64,000 nucleotides of DNA from Euclidia mi (Eukaryota; Arthropoda; Insecta; Lepidoptera; Erebidae): NCBI GenBank assembly GCA_944739405.2, contig OX123205.2, forward strand, positions 41,002,475 to 41,066,474, in the 5' to 3' direction. The notes under the pieces are model-generated. The model did no database searches, was not told the origin of the DNA, and worked only from the letters and a program-made list of their open reading frames with translations. Below are positions 21,528 through 31,677 of this stretch, piece by piece. Position 1 is the stretch's first letter; each line of letters begins with the position of its first letter. A program made the position numbers and the translations under genes.

Positions 21528-21803
21528 TCAGAAGTGGCCGCGGTGCAGGCACAAAACGTGAGCGGCGAACAGGCAATGGCAAATGATGGTTGGAAAGCGT
21601 TATTCGAAGCGCAACAAACCAATATGAAGCTTCTCGTGGAGGCGCTAACAAACCCACCGAACACCGAAGACAAGAGCATCACGTTGCCTAAATTTGAACC
21701 GGAAGATGCAGATACTGACACCCGGGCTTGGCTGGCGAGGGCTGACATCTGCTTATCGCATCGAGGTTTACAGGGAAGTAAATTGGTTCTTATACTTAGT
21801 TAA
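21465..21803 (+). pseudogene. Gag stub starting inside the LTR
   Basis: ATG 21465 lies 63 bp before the end of LTR 1, so the LTR supplies the first 21 codons. The 112-residue product has a low-complexity N-terminus and a motif ITLPKFEPEDADTDTRAWLA that resembles the start of the capsid region in arthropod Ty3/gypsy gags (a pattern of F-P-D/E ... W). It stops at TAA 21801-21803, directly before the minisatellite; the rest of gag and all of pol are missing. The in-frame TTG at 21420 is not a likely start. The same ATG in LTR 2 (22808) reads into gypsy DNA. Confidence 0.6.
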
Positions 21804-21810
21804 CATTAGT

Positions 21811-22066
21811 AAGGCCATGTAGACTAGTGAGTGGCGAGGAGGCCATGTTGACTAGTGAGAGGCGAGGAGGCCCTGTTGACTAGTGAGAGGCGAGGAGGCC
21901 CTGTAGATTAGTGAGTGGCGAGGAGGCCATGTTGACTAGTGAGTGGCGAGGAGGCCATGTTGACTAGTGAGAGGCGAGGAGGCCCTGTAGACTAGTGAGT
22001 GGCGAGGAGGCCATTTAGATTATCAAAGAGGCGTGGAGGCCATTTGATAAACAGCGAGGAGGCTGT
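21811..22066 (+). repeat. 28-bp minisatellite
   Basis: Seven clear units of 28 bp from 21822 (unit: GACTAGTGAGTGGCGAGGAG plus GCCATGTT) with small changes, then two degenerate ones. Two variants alternate (GTGAGTGG / GTGAGAGG; CCATG / CCCTG). Confidence 0.95.
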
Positions 22067-22230
22067 TGTTTGTTTGTTGCATAAACTTAATTTAGTACGT
22101 TGTGTGGAATAAATTAGAATTCAGATTATATTCTTAACAAAGTTGTTTCACAGAAGATAAAATGTACACGATCCTCTTGGTCAGGAGTGGCCGAACTACA
22201 CCATTATCTTTCTTTTTCGCAGATACCTAT

Positions 22231-22358
22231 GATGCGCGGCCTTCAACTTCACACGAGGACGTGTGATACATCAGGACGGCCGTGTCGGAGCAATGATGCG
22301 CGGCCTTCACCTTCACACGAGGACGTGTGATAGGTCAGGACGGCCGTGTCGGAGGAAG
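22231..22358 (+). repeat. 64-bp tandem duplication crossing the LTR boundary
   Basis: Units 22231-22294 and 22295-22358 match closely (start GATGCGCGGCCTTCA). Each includes TGTCGGAG, the first bases of the LTR, so the duplication spans the junction between interior and LTR 2 (starting at 22347). Confidence 0.85.
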
Positions 22359-22870
22359 CTATGATTGTTGATTTTATAAATAATTCACTTTAAAATTATA
22401 ATTTAACCTTATTTGATTTGTGAAATATTTCTATAGCTTAAAACCTTATTTTTCTTAGTTATTTAAAAAGTTATGAATGTACTAGTTCAGATAATGACCA
22501 ATCAGAGCAGCACGCGTGTCTCGAGCGGGGTCGAGGTGCCATCTAATTTAAAAGGAGAACTGACAGCTAATGGTGACATTGGTATATGGTGTTCTGTGCA
22601 TTGTCTTTTGAGAGCAATCGGCAGATCGAGTTGGATTATTGAGTATAGAGAAAGTAAATTAAGATAGTTGCCCTGAACCCGCTGCTCGGTCTTGTCTGAT
22701 AGTTTTATTAGTATTTAGCAACATTGTAAACTGATAAATATTGTTCAACCCTAATTAAAATATTGTCAAACTTAGCTGATTGTGTTTTGTGCCCGCATTT
22801 TACCCCTATGACGCCCACTAAGTCCGCAACCAATAATAGCAATGTCGATGAAAATAATCCTTCTCCGACA
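22347..22870 (+). repeat. LTR 2 of the short LTR element
   Basis: Same ends and length as LTR 1. Followed by TATATATATA, which belongs to the gypsy gag sequence and the apparent TATA duplication. Confidence 0.9.
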
Positions 22871-23527
22871 TATATATATACCATACTCCTCGATGCTTTT
22901 TTGATCTTGGGTGGCTCTGTACAATTGTTGCTGCAAAGCAGTAAACGATTGTTTTGCAATTAAATGTTGTCTCATATCAGTAATTAAATTGCTGACACTA
23001 GAGTAACTTTGGGATAATCTCAATTTCGCATCCTCTGATAGTCTAGTTTTCAAAACAAAATTAATCAATAATTGTTTGTGTTTATCCTCTAACATTGAAT
23101 CATATAATTCTATTGCTGCGATAAGCTGTTTCGTTACCTCTTCCTTGCCGTTCATAATCGGCAATAAGGAAGCGGCTGTTTTTAGATTAAAATTCTCCAT
23201 GGTTAATGATTCACTATCACTAGCAGAACTAAAACTATCACTATTTGAAATGGTATCCTTTTCTGAGCATAAGGAGCTAATTTGATCGTAAAGTAATTTA
23301 AAATTACGTGTTATATTATCTATTAAAACCAAATCGTCACGCTTAATACTTTTAATATTTTTATTAATTTTATCAATATCATTCTGTAACTGGTGACTTA
23401 TAACTTGGGCCTCACTTAATTTTCTAGTACATAGTGACTGTTTTTTGCGTCGTCTTGGCCCAACTTTAATAAGATATGACCTTATTCTACGTAACTCATC
23501 TAAATATTTTTCTAACTGAGAAGCCAT
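22871..23527 (-). pseudogene. gag: Gypsy gag, N-terminal half
   Basis: The most likely start is the ATG at 23525-23527 (MASQLEKYLDELRRIRSYL); an upstream in-frame ATG adds 8 residues. The product is rich in charged and coiled-coil-like segments, then a capsid-like part (TAASLLPIMNGKEEVTKQLI ... LINFVLKTRLSEDAKLRL) that I read as gypsy gag. It breaks at 22871 where the short LTR element is inserted; the same frame resumes at 21003. The residues after EEYGIYI in the open frame come from the inserted LTR and are not gag. Confidence 0.75.
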
Positions 23528-23844
23528 ACAATTACGGAATTGCGAACACAATTCATAATTATTTACTTAATTTTATCTAAAAAAAATTGCAAGAGATAAA
23601 CATAGATATATGTACATTTATATATATCGTACATTATTTATAAAATTATAGAAATCTGCAGGAGACCGTACTAAATAAAGTTAACTATCATACCCATTTT
23701 AACCATATGCCGTTTGCCGCTATTGTAGGTACACTTTTCGAACATCACTTTCATTTAAAATCACGCACTTTTCACTAGAATCGCGCACTTTTACGTACAT
23801 ATATACCTTCCTTTGGGCTCCTCCGTTGGTGCTAGTCAAGGTCT
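23528..23844 (-). other. Spacer between the small ORF and gag
   Basis: AT-rich, no coding signal; part of the gypsy leader on the minus strand. Confidence 0.5.
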
Positions 23845-24138
23845 CTAGACCTCGACACCTGTGGCCTCGCGCTCCCTGCGCCGAAACCAACTTCCCGAAC
23901 GACGTAACTCGTGCTCATTGATACCGCGTTGTATCCATTTTTCGTGCCATTTTCTGTATACTCGATATGCCATAAAAATAGCCGCTAGCAGTAGAGCGAT
24001 GCAAATTATTTGGAGATGGAAATTGGTCGACCTTGCGTGACCATTGAGCTCCTCTATCGTCGCTGCCGAGTTTTGGCCACCCGCAGCGTTTTGCGCAATA
24101 ATTACCTCTTGCGCCTCTTTAGACTGTTCTTTGCCCAT
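23845..24138 (-). CDS. Small putative myristoylated membrane protein
   Basis: 97 residues if the start is the ATG at 24136-24138 (MGKEQSKEAQEVIIAQNAAG). The frame is open further upstream to 24228, but MGxxxS at the second ATG is a classical N-myristoylation signal and is the better start. Residues about 41-61 are a single membrane span (IICIALLLAAIFMAYRVY), followed by a strongly basic tail (RKWHEKWIQRG, RRREREATG). It lies between the gypsy PBS and gag on the same strand. The MG..QS..EVIIAQN pattern reminds me of small proteins of unknown function found with insect gypsy-type elements, but I cannot confirm that. The frame is intact while gag and pol are broken. Confidence 0.55.
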   Translation of the reverse strand: MGKEQSKEAQEVIIAQNAAGGQNSAATIEELNGHARSTNFHLQIICIALLLAAIFMAYRVYRKWHEKWIQRGINEHELRRSGSWFRRREREATGVEV

Positions 24139-24309
24139 ATTGCTTGCCTCCGAATTCAATGCGAAACCGAGAAAAGATTTTGATGTAATGTAACATTGTG
24201 AGATTAAAAAGTTCAACTTCAAGTCCAATTGTTTGTATCACTGTCCCTTTTATGGAATGGAATTTGCACTTTGTCCACACGCGCGCTCGCAACCCGATCT
24301 CTTAAGGCG

Positions 24310-24329
24310 CCTGGGTGGCAGGGTCGCCA
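24310..24329 (-). promoter_or_regulatory. Gypsy primer-binding site
   Basis: On the minus strand TGGCGACCCTGCCACCCAGG follows the LTR end (…TTACA) with no gap. TGG start and zero spacing fit a PBS; the tRNA was not determined. Confidence 0.65.
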
Positions 24330-24704
24330 TGTAAGGATGGGTGTTTAACAAAAGGAAAGACGTTCGATACGTTTCATGTCTCAATTTATTATATCCGAAT
24401 AAATGCGATTACATGAGATTATATACTTACAAACTAAGCATGAGTACATAGAAATATAATATGAGTATATAGGTTAACATTACTATACCACAAAGATGAT
24501 CCCCTTATTATTTTTTAAAAAGATGATAGTTCTTACTGACGCCATTGAAACAAATAGAAAATCCTACGATGTTGAATATATCTAAAAGCATTTGTATTCA
24601 AACGTAAATAAATTAAACAGACTCTACACAATACACGCATTATTAATGCAACCATTATCCAAATTGCATCATAACTTTAACGACGGATAAACCTAAGCAC
24701 AACA
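24330..24704 (-). repeat. Probable 5' LTR of the gypsy element
   Basis: On the minus strand starts TGTTGTGCTTAGG and ends CCATCCTTACA, next to the PBS. It contains an AATAAA about 70 nt before the end, as expected for a polyadenylation site in R. The partner LTR is lost with the truncated 3' end, so the outer boundary (24704) is inferred from TG/CA ends only. Confidence 0.6.
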
Positions 24705-25284
24705 ATCTCCCCCTCTAAGTCTATCCATCGCAATGAATTACATGCAAATTTGATCAGCACTTTAGATCGGTACTACCAATCCTTGATCAGAGATTCTGTT
24801 GAAAATTTACTTACTTTATTGTACAATTTCCATAGATTATATATAGGTAATTTTCTTTCCCCTTACTCAAAGGTACTCCCCTTAAGTAATTAGGGATGGG
24901 ACACTGACGAGTCTTGTTCAGACTCGAGTTTAACAAACTCCTCTTATTTGTAGTTGCTTTAAACGTGTTATTTTACTTATGTTTAGTTTACTAGTCTGTT
25001 AATTATTGAAAATAAAGTCAACACCTGACCACGGCTGGCTTAACCCACGCCAAAACATTGGAGCAAATAAGAAGTATATTACCTTTATTTTCAATAAATT
25101 ACTAGATATAGACCAGTTAAGTAAACATTATTATGTGCACAAATCGTGACATTTACTGTATAGAAATACTTTTGTGATAATCGCCTAATAAACCGTTTTG
25201 TATATAGCCGAAATTAAGCATCTGAATTCATGCATCCTTATCAAGAGTAATAGTTTTAGAACCATGTTTTTAAACAAATAATGA
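24705..25284. other. No gene seen
   Basis: AT-rich flank of the gypsy element. No coding or repeat signal recognised. Confidence 0.4.
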
Positions 25285-25697
25285 AGATACATACATACAT
25301 ACATAACGTCACGCCTTTTATCCCCGACGGGGTAGGCAGAGGTGTATTTCTACACCCACTTTTCGCCAGATATACTTTAGTCCCACGTAATAAGGGGCGA
25401 GCCTATTGCCGTACCAGGCACATTTCCAGACTCCGTGCTGCTACTGAGAATTTCGTGACAGAAAAACCCAATAACACTGCCCGACCCAGGAATCGAACCC
25501 GGGACCTCCCGATCCCACGCGCACATTTATGCCGCGAGACCAACGAGGCAGTCTAGGGTTTGATGTCGAGTTTTCCGTCTCTACGCAAAGATCTTGATTT
25601 GCATCGTGTTATCCCTTAGTCGTTTCTTACGACACCCACCCACGGGAAGATAGGGGGTGGTGACACTTGTATTCTATGCCGTCAACGGCACAAATAA
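25285..25697 (-). repeat. SINE family C, long copy
   Basis: On the minus strand a tRNA-like head is seen: A-box-like TGCCTCGTTGGTCTCGCGG and B box GGTTCGATTCC (about 25490-25500). The body runs to CACCTCTGCCTACCCC and ends in a (TATG)n tail (25287-25304). A second long copy lies at 33026-33436. Pol III internal promoter boxes and a microsatellite tail mark a SINE. The tail resembles the 3' end of the RTE LINE at 5410. Confidence 0.85.
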
Positions 25698-26229
25698 TAA
25701 ATAATGAAGATATGTCAATAAAATTGATATATTATGACAATTGAAAACAAAAACCGCTATGTATAAGTTTCAGAAGTTAGAGTTTCAATTTACCTTATAC
25801 CTAGATGGTATAGAATCAAATCATTCAGACATAAATAAAAAAATTCTATTACCATATTTTGCTAGAAACTATTTTTCTTACACAGACGTATAGTAATTTA
25901 ATAGCCAACAAGAAACACATCCATTTATTACTATCCTACTTGAGTAGACTCGAGAGCTGGTTGTCACATCACTAAACCTCCTATATTCATATAACTGCCA
26001 AGTGATCTGGCATCTGTTCAATATAGCCATCTCTTTTACTCTTGGACTTATTTTTTACTAGATGAACATTATTATGTCATTATAACGTAATGTTACTTAT
26101 CTATATAAGATAATTATATTATTAAGTATTTGGATTTTCATTCAAATACATTATCCGAGGTGTGATTGTCTTTTTATTTGTTTTAAAAGACAACTACCAG
26201 ACTAAGAATATAGTCTAGATCTAGATTAA
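25698..26229. other. No gene seen
   Basis: AT-rich sequence without recognised features. Confidence 0.4.
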
Positions 26230-26530
26230 CTCTATATCTAATCATAAGCCACAAGAATTCCTACCATCTGGACACAACCTGCCGTGGCCGGTGTGGCAAT
26301 CCCTCAAAAGACTGAGCACACAGGTTGGCCGCTGCAGAGCATACTTGTGTAGATGGGGGTTCAGGGACCCCGACCTTGCCCAATGTGAATGTGGTGAGCG
26401 GGAGCAGACAATGGATCACTTGCTGATATGTCCTTCCGCCTGTCCTTCGCCGGAGCACCTGCACCTGTGTCTGAGCTCTGGGAGGCCACTCCTAACGCAA
26501 TAAGAGTGGCCGAATATTATGCATGTCTCA
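26230..26530 (+). pseudogene. LINE C-terminal zinc-finger fragment
   Basis: The frame around 26250-26503 reads PSGHNLPWPVWQSLKRLSTQ and VGRCRAYLCRWG, then CECGEREQTMDHLLICP. This Cys/His block (C-x-C ... H-x4-C) is the C-terminal end of jockey/RTE-type ORF2 proteins. The final AIRVAEYY stretch is in another frame, so a small indel precedes it. Only this end is present. Confidence 0.75.
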
Positions 26531-27244
26531 TATAGTTGAAACCATTGACACGAAGAAGAAGTAAAAGTATACAAGCAGTGGAAGAAGATACAACAAGCCT
26601 CCATAAAAAAATGAGCACAGCACAAAGTATTGTCACGGGAACGATCCCGCAACACCTGTAGCAGTGCTAAGCGGAAGCTTGAATTACAACGCCTGTCTTG
26701 TATTTCATGTAATGAGAGTTATAAGTTTAATGTGTTAATGAGTTAAGGCGCTGTCCTAAGCGACTGTTTTGGTAAATGAGGGGGTGAAGCAGGAGATGTG
26801 AAGGGAGCTTAGCTCCGTCTACTGCGGGGCGCCCCCCTTCATTCTCATCGCGTGCGGCCGTATTCTGGCGACATCCGTATTCCAATATTTCAAAATCGCA
26901 AGCAAATCGTTTTAGCATATTGAATTGAGATACTGATATTAAAATTTATATAACATACATCAATCTGTTTGTACAATATAGGCATAGCGCAATTTTTGTT
27001 CTCAGTGCAGCCATGAGCAAAACTGGTTTACATTAGACGTTATAGGTATTTAATATTGACGAAAGTACGTAAATACCTACGTGCCGTAACATGATAAAAA
27101 TAATTAAGTCAGTTCCATGTATGGAGAGGCCATTATTATGTTTGTTTTGTTTTTGTATAAAAATAGTGAAGCATTTCATAGAATACCTACATCTAATTCC
27201 ATTCCTGCCAGTTTTCAAATCTGTTTTGCAATAAATTGGCTGTG
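26531..27244. other. No gene seen
   Basis: The GC-richer piece 26750-26870 has no frame or repeat I recognise. Confidence 0.35.
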
Positions 27245-27325
27245 ACATACGGGCGGACAGACAGACAGACATTGCGAATCTATAAGGGTTCCGTCTTTAC
27301 AATTTTTGGCTACGGTACACTAAAA
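27245..27325 (+). repeat. GGTTCCGTA-type repeat fragment
   Basis: GGGCGGACAGACAGACAGAC, then AAGGGTTCCGTC and TTTTGGCTACGG. Same family as 9370-9556. Confidence 0.5.
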
Positions 27326-27444
27326 AACACAATACTGCTCTACTAAGCGCAAAAGCCGTATCTCAACTAAAGCGAGTTACAAGATTATTGAAGTTTAGTA
27401 AAAGTTGATTTCTTTTATTTATTTATGGATGTTTATTGTTATTA

Positions 27445-28095
27445 TAGGTATAATTATTATGGCAAAGGTTTCGAAATACGCCGCCGTTTTTAGGGGTTGT
27501 GAGTGATTGGAGAGAGAGCAGGGGAGGTCTTCAAACCCCCCTCACCATTTTCACTTGCCGGAAATACTTGGTTTCCTCTGAAAAAAAAAATCTCCAAACG
27601 TCGGTGTGTATGGCACTGCCAACTTCCACATTCATCACACTAGTTTAATAAACTAAGGTTGTCGGAGCCCTGCGATGGGCTCCTATTTTCGGATTAAGGG
27701 TCAAAAGAGAACTTAACATAACCTATTTATTTACTTATTACAGTCGCACCTAACCCAAGGCACTCGAAAGCAATGACGCACAAATTTGACATTAGCTGTC
27801 AATATGATCATTCCAAGATGGCAGTTTTGCGTTTCGTTTCACGTTTTTCACATAAAACCTAAAAATTACATTTGTAAAACTGTACTATAGTATAAAAACT
27901 ATGTTCCGTTTTGCATAATTGCCGAAGTATTTATGAAATTTTGGAAATTGTTTAAAAATATTTAGACGCAACTCCGGCAGCCAAAATTACTTTTAGGGGA
28001 TTAAAACGAACTACGTTAAGCCCCCTACACTACCAATACCCTCAAATTCAGGCGACTCGTTTCGAAACCCAACCCATTATTATTTTTGTAAATAG
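27445..28095. mobile_element. Possible MITE with TTTCGAAA-containing inverted ends
   Basis: The left end (ATTATTATGG, then GGTTTCGAAA near 27470) and the right end read in reverse (ATAATAATGG, then GGTTTCGAAA near 28070) are similar over about 25 bp with gaps. No transposase. Boundaries and target duplication are not clear. Confidence 0.3.
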
Positions 28096-28429
28096 ATAAA
28101 ACATCAAAAATATAATATGTGGATATACCTTATTCATGAGATACTGCTATGTCGCTTAGAAAATTATAGAATTAGAATTTGAGTTACTGCTTTTTCGTTA
28201 GCTCTCGTCATACATGTTTGTATGGAAAAATATAAAAAATTTCTTTCGCTTCAAATATGTGTTGTTTCAAAGAAAATAAATATTAAAAGATATTTATTTA
28301 TATTCATTTATAATTTATTAACGAAATACAGAGTTTACAGCTCATCAAAAGTTAGCTGTCTGCTACAACCCGGCAGGTTTTCTTTATTCTCATCGAATGT
28401 TAAAGGCAGTGTGTGAGGTGATAAGACTT

Positions 28430-29310
28430 ATTATTTGCTGTTGTTCACGAGGCACAGTTTCATTTACTTTCCTTTTACGGCTTGGTATTGTAGAAATTTC
28501 AAGCACTTATGAAACATTTTCCTCTCCGTGATCTCGCAATGCCATCCCTTGAGCTTGACGAGAATCAACAATTTCAGGCAACTGCCAATTCATATAAAAC
28601 GCCACAAGCTTCTCCCAGAAAACATCATCTATTTCTATAATTTCTATTTTTAGTGGTATACTTTCGCCACTCCACACAGCAAATAAACACTTTTGTTTGC
28701 GTGTAACGTGGTGTTGCCCCTGAATTTGGTAATAACAATTACAATATTTGTTTAGACTAGTCGGTTCACTTTTTTATCATGTTTCCATATTTGTATTTTA
28801 TTTGCTCTTATACTATTCTCCAGGCCATTCTTATAGGCAACTTTAGAACATTAAATTTCCACAATCGTGTTTGGACCTATTAATCCATCTGGCGTGGCAC
28901 CAATAATCGAATAATCCACAAGGCTCGATTGTTACATTTTCTTGCTTCGCCAGTTGTTGCAAAGCCAGTTGTTCATTTTAGATTCCATGCGCAACTGATT
29001 TTACATTGCGAATATTTTATTTGTACAAAATATTTTTTACTAAGTTGGCTTGGCTTTACTGCTGTTATCTCTTCTTTTTACCACTATACAAAAATTTCAA
29101 TCTTTCAACATATTCTTACGCAATTCGAACCAGTCACCGCTATCCCTCTTGTAATTTTTGCTTATCACTACGGAATTAGAGTCAAATTTGTTAAAAAAAT
29201 TGTTTGGCATTTCTTGGCTAGCTCTTGAACAGATCGTCTTAGGAATGACTGAAGTCAAATGTGTGTAAGACGTTGCAGAACTGTTATCTTTAACTTCACT
29301 GTAATTACAA
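28430..29310 (-). pseudogene. Degraded YqaJ (lambda-exonuclease-like) nuclease
   Basis: Reading the minus strand through several frame breaks gives the YqaJ order: a D-W-x2-L-R-K start (about 29140), EQLALQQLAKQENVTIEPCG (about 28915-28975), GATPDGLIG (28875-28901), then IVEI followed by a stop where the E-x-K catalytic lysine is expected, then YYQIQGQHHVT (28709-28740) and FWEKLVAFYMNWQLPEIVD (28560-28620). In the family these residues build the metal site of a recB/lambda-exo type nuclease. There are at least three stops and frame changes, and the key lysine is lost. In insects such genes often occur in repeated, probably mobile or virus-derived copies. No neighbour explains its origin. Confidence 0.7.
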
Positions 29311-30649
29311 TAATGATAATTAGTTACGTACTTTATTATTAAAAAAATACTATATCTTGTGTTATAGCAAACAGAGAAGTCACCTTCTTACTTATAAATG
29401 ATTGATTTTTGAAATTAAAAAGATATTAGATGTACTGAGACATACCTAATAGTTTATGAATAATCAAAGTTTTACCCGATGTACCTAAAAAGGTTTATGT
29501 TCAAAACACAATAATACAACATTCGTTACCGCTTGTGTGCGGATTGCGGAGCGCCATATTAGCGCTGTCATCATTATTGTTCGCCGTGGCGGCATCTTAG
29601 CGCTCCAGGCGCTCTGACAAGCTAGTGAATTTGAAATATACCTAGGTACATAAAATGATTCTATTTTATGTTATTACTCTTTCAAAAATTGAAAACTGTG
29701 GCAGCTATGTATTGTGAGAATAATTTATATAATTATATTATGCATAATCGATAATATTTAAGTAACATAGTTAGTCATAAAAGACTCTTATGAAAATAAT
29801 TTGTGTAAAAATTTAACATATTTCATAATCACTTGGCCATGGATGAATTTCTATTTTATTACGACGCTTTCTTGTAAAAATCCTTCGTAGAACTTCATTT
29901 CTCTAATTGTCCATATTTTATTCTTCTAATTATATATTTATAAGCACAGAAACAATAACATATTAAACGCAACAAGAGTATAAACTTAGGTCCTAATTAT
30001 ATGTGCCCATAGTTACATGAAAAGCCTATTTGATTCAAAGTATTCAGTCTATAACATAAAACATGAAATTACGAACTCAAATCGGCGTATTATAATAACA
30101 AACAGATTTACGTAAAATTTCGTGCAGCGGAGACGCAAGCGACATGACCTATCTCTCACAGGGCTCATAGCCGAATGATGAGGTCTGGGCGGGGTGTAAA
30201 CTAGCAACTGACACTCAGTACACCGCTTATGCTAATAAGGTTTAAATTGCTGAAGCGTTTGATATTGATGGGATCTACCGAGCGTCAAAATCATAGACGT
30301 TTGGCAGATTTTATTTAATTTTACAAAATATACACGTATAATATGAAAATAAATAGGGTAATTCTTTAGTTCATTAGATTTCCTACAATATTATCAAAAA
30401 AAATATGACAGCTTACGATCAAAATATTGCAAACAGTGAGACGAAAGATTATTTTCTGCCTCGATTTTGTGATTTTTTTACCGTGATTCTATTTTACGTA
30501 CATGAAAAATTCTTTCAAAAGTCTTTTGTTCAGACTTTTGACTTTAAGCTCTAATTTTTGCTAGTTTGTAATATGTACCGTTATGGCTAGATGCGCGACA
30601 AAAAATTAGGTGTTTCACGGCTTCTGAGGTATAACAGCGCCTTAAGACA
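29311..30649. other. About 1.3 kb without recognised feature
   Basis: AT-rich. A GC-richer stretch at 29540-29620 shows no frame or repeat that I recognise. Confidence 0.4.
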
Positions 30650-30693
30650 CTAAGCTATCACTGCTTTGCTAAGGCAAAGCAGTGATAGCTTAG
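30650..30693. repeat. Perfect 20-bp hairpin at a SINE 5' end
   Basis: Arms 30650-30669 and 30674-30693 are exact complements around TAAG. The right arm is the start of a family B SINE head (GCAAAGCAGTGATAGCTTAG). Confidence 0.95.
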
Positions 30694-30905
30694 TGGTGAC
30701 ACTAAAGTACTGCTACGCAGAGGGTATCGAATTTGATTTGATTCGTTAGATGTGTATTAAATTGCTAATTATCGCTTGCCCGTGCTTCGGTGAGCAATAT
30801 AAGCCGTTGGTACCGACTGTTATGAAGATTTTTGACAATATTGATGAGAAGCTTGAAAACAATATCACTATCCCCTCGGGTCACGAAGGTCAAACGGCAG
30901 TCACT
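30674..30905 (+). repeat. SINE family B, 3' truncated
   Basis: Head (GCAGTGATAGCTTAGTGG), TACGCAGAGG, TTATCGCTTGCCCGTGC, and AAGCCGTTGGTACCGAC blocks in order; the body after about 30905 is missing. Confidence 0.7.
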
Positions 30906-30921
30906 CGGTAAAAAAACTACT

Positions 30922-31141
30922 TTTTTTTTTTTTATACACAACTCCCGCATTAGGACCAAATCCTGTGTCGCGGAAGACTTTACAAACATACAACTAACGG
31001 ACACAATGAACACCCTGAATCGAAACAACAATTTATGAGTCACACAAAGTGTTGTCTCGTGTGAGGATCGAACCCACAACACTTCGGCGCAGTGTCAAGC
31101 GGTGAGGCGGCCGCTTATACCACTACGCCAACCGTGCAGTC
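30922..31141 (-). repeat. SINE family D, long copy
   Basis: On the minus strand starts GACTGCACGGTTGGCGTAGT with an A-box-like GGCGTAGTGG and a B box GGGTTCGATCC near 31065, then TAAATTGTTGTTTCGATTCAG, and ends in a T-run complement (30922-30931). tRNA-derived SINE. An intact comparison for the copy split at 53850-54318. Confidence 0.8.
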
Positions 31142-31677
31142 AGATTAGACTATTCTCATACTATATCCGTCAGTTCTGGTTAGGCTAATATGTGGACCCC
31201 ATTTACCAAGACGATGATGAATTATTATTAATTATTTTTATATATAAAATGTACAAAAGTACATTTAACTTTAGGGCTTGACCGCTTGAAACTTGATAAA
31301 AAGGAAGAAATAATAATAAACATCTACATATTAAACACTCAGCTCATATTAACAAAACCTTGCAATATATTTCACATTTTAATAACATTACAGCAACATA
31401 ATATCATTGCAATTAATACGGATGCTTCAATACCAAATATCGGACAAACCTCACCGAATTCCGTAAAAAAGACGGCTCCAATTAAAATCGTAACGGAATG
31501 AAAAAACATACAAATGTGCGTATATTAAACTTTTAATCCGGTTCAAACCGGTTATATCGAGTCGTAGCCGGAAAATACTGCGCTATCTACACGGATAGGG
31601 TGACCATGGCTTGCTATATTATCCGGGTATATTGATGGTGCTTAAAGTAATTAAAGATGATAATTACTTGATACATT
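31142..31677. other. No gene seen
   Basis: AT-rich; the plus-strand frame 31286-31501 has no domain. Confidence 0.4.

Larger units (their letters stand above)
21004..22870 (+). mobile_element. Short LTR element (TRIM-like, internally deleted)
   Basis: Two 524-bp LTRs (TGTCGGAGG ... CTCCGACA) enclose an 819-bp interior holding a gag stub, a 28-bp minisatellite and a 64-bp duplication. Flanks suggest a 4-bp TATA duplication (21000-21003 and 22871-22874). It lies inside gypsy gag; removing it with one TATA restores the gypsy frame across the site. LTRs differ at two positions that I could find, so it is young but older than the BEL/Pao copy by this measure. It has no pol and depends on a helper. 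Confidence 0.85.
9556..24704 (-). mobile_element. Old Ty3/gypsy retrotransposon with two nested insertions
   Basis: Read on the minus strand: LTR (24704-24330), PBS, a small accessory frame, gag, protease, reverse transcriptase, RNase H and integrase, the last running into a foreign repeat at about 9556, so the 3' end and 3' LTR are lost. Two later elements interrupt it: BEL/Pao at 10706-18192 and a short LTR element at 21004-22870. Taking these and their target duplications out leaves about 5.8 kb, normal for a gypsy element without its 3' end. The coding parts carry at least two stop codons and two or three frameshifts, so this copy is old and dead. Domain order PR-RT-RH-INT identifies Ty3/gypsy. 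Confidence 0.85.

Noticed and set aside
21822..22017. CRISPR-like repeat array
   Set aside because: Units are 28 bp and contiguous with no spacers; this is a minisatellite in an LTR element of a eukaryote.
25480..25560. tRNA gene
   Set aside because: A and B boxes are those of a SINE head; no cloverleaf with a proper acceptor stem, and the same sequence recurs at 33.2 kb with a SINE body.
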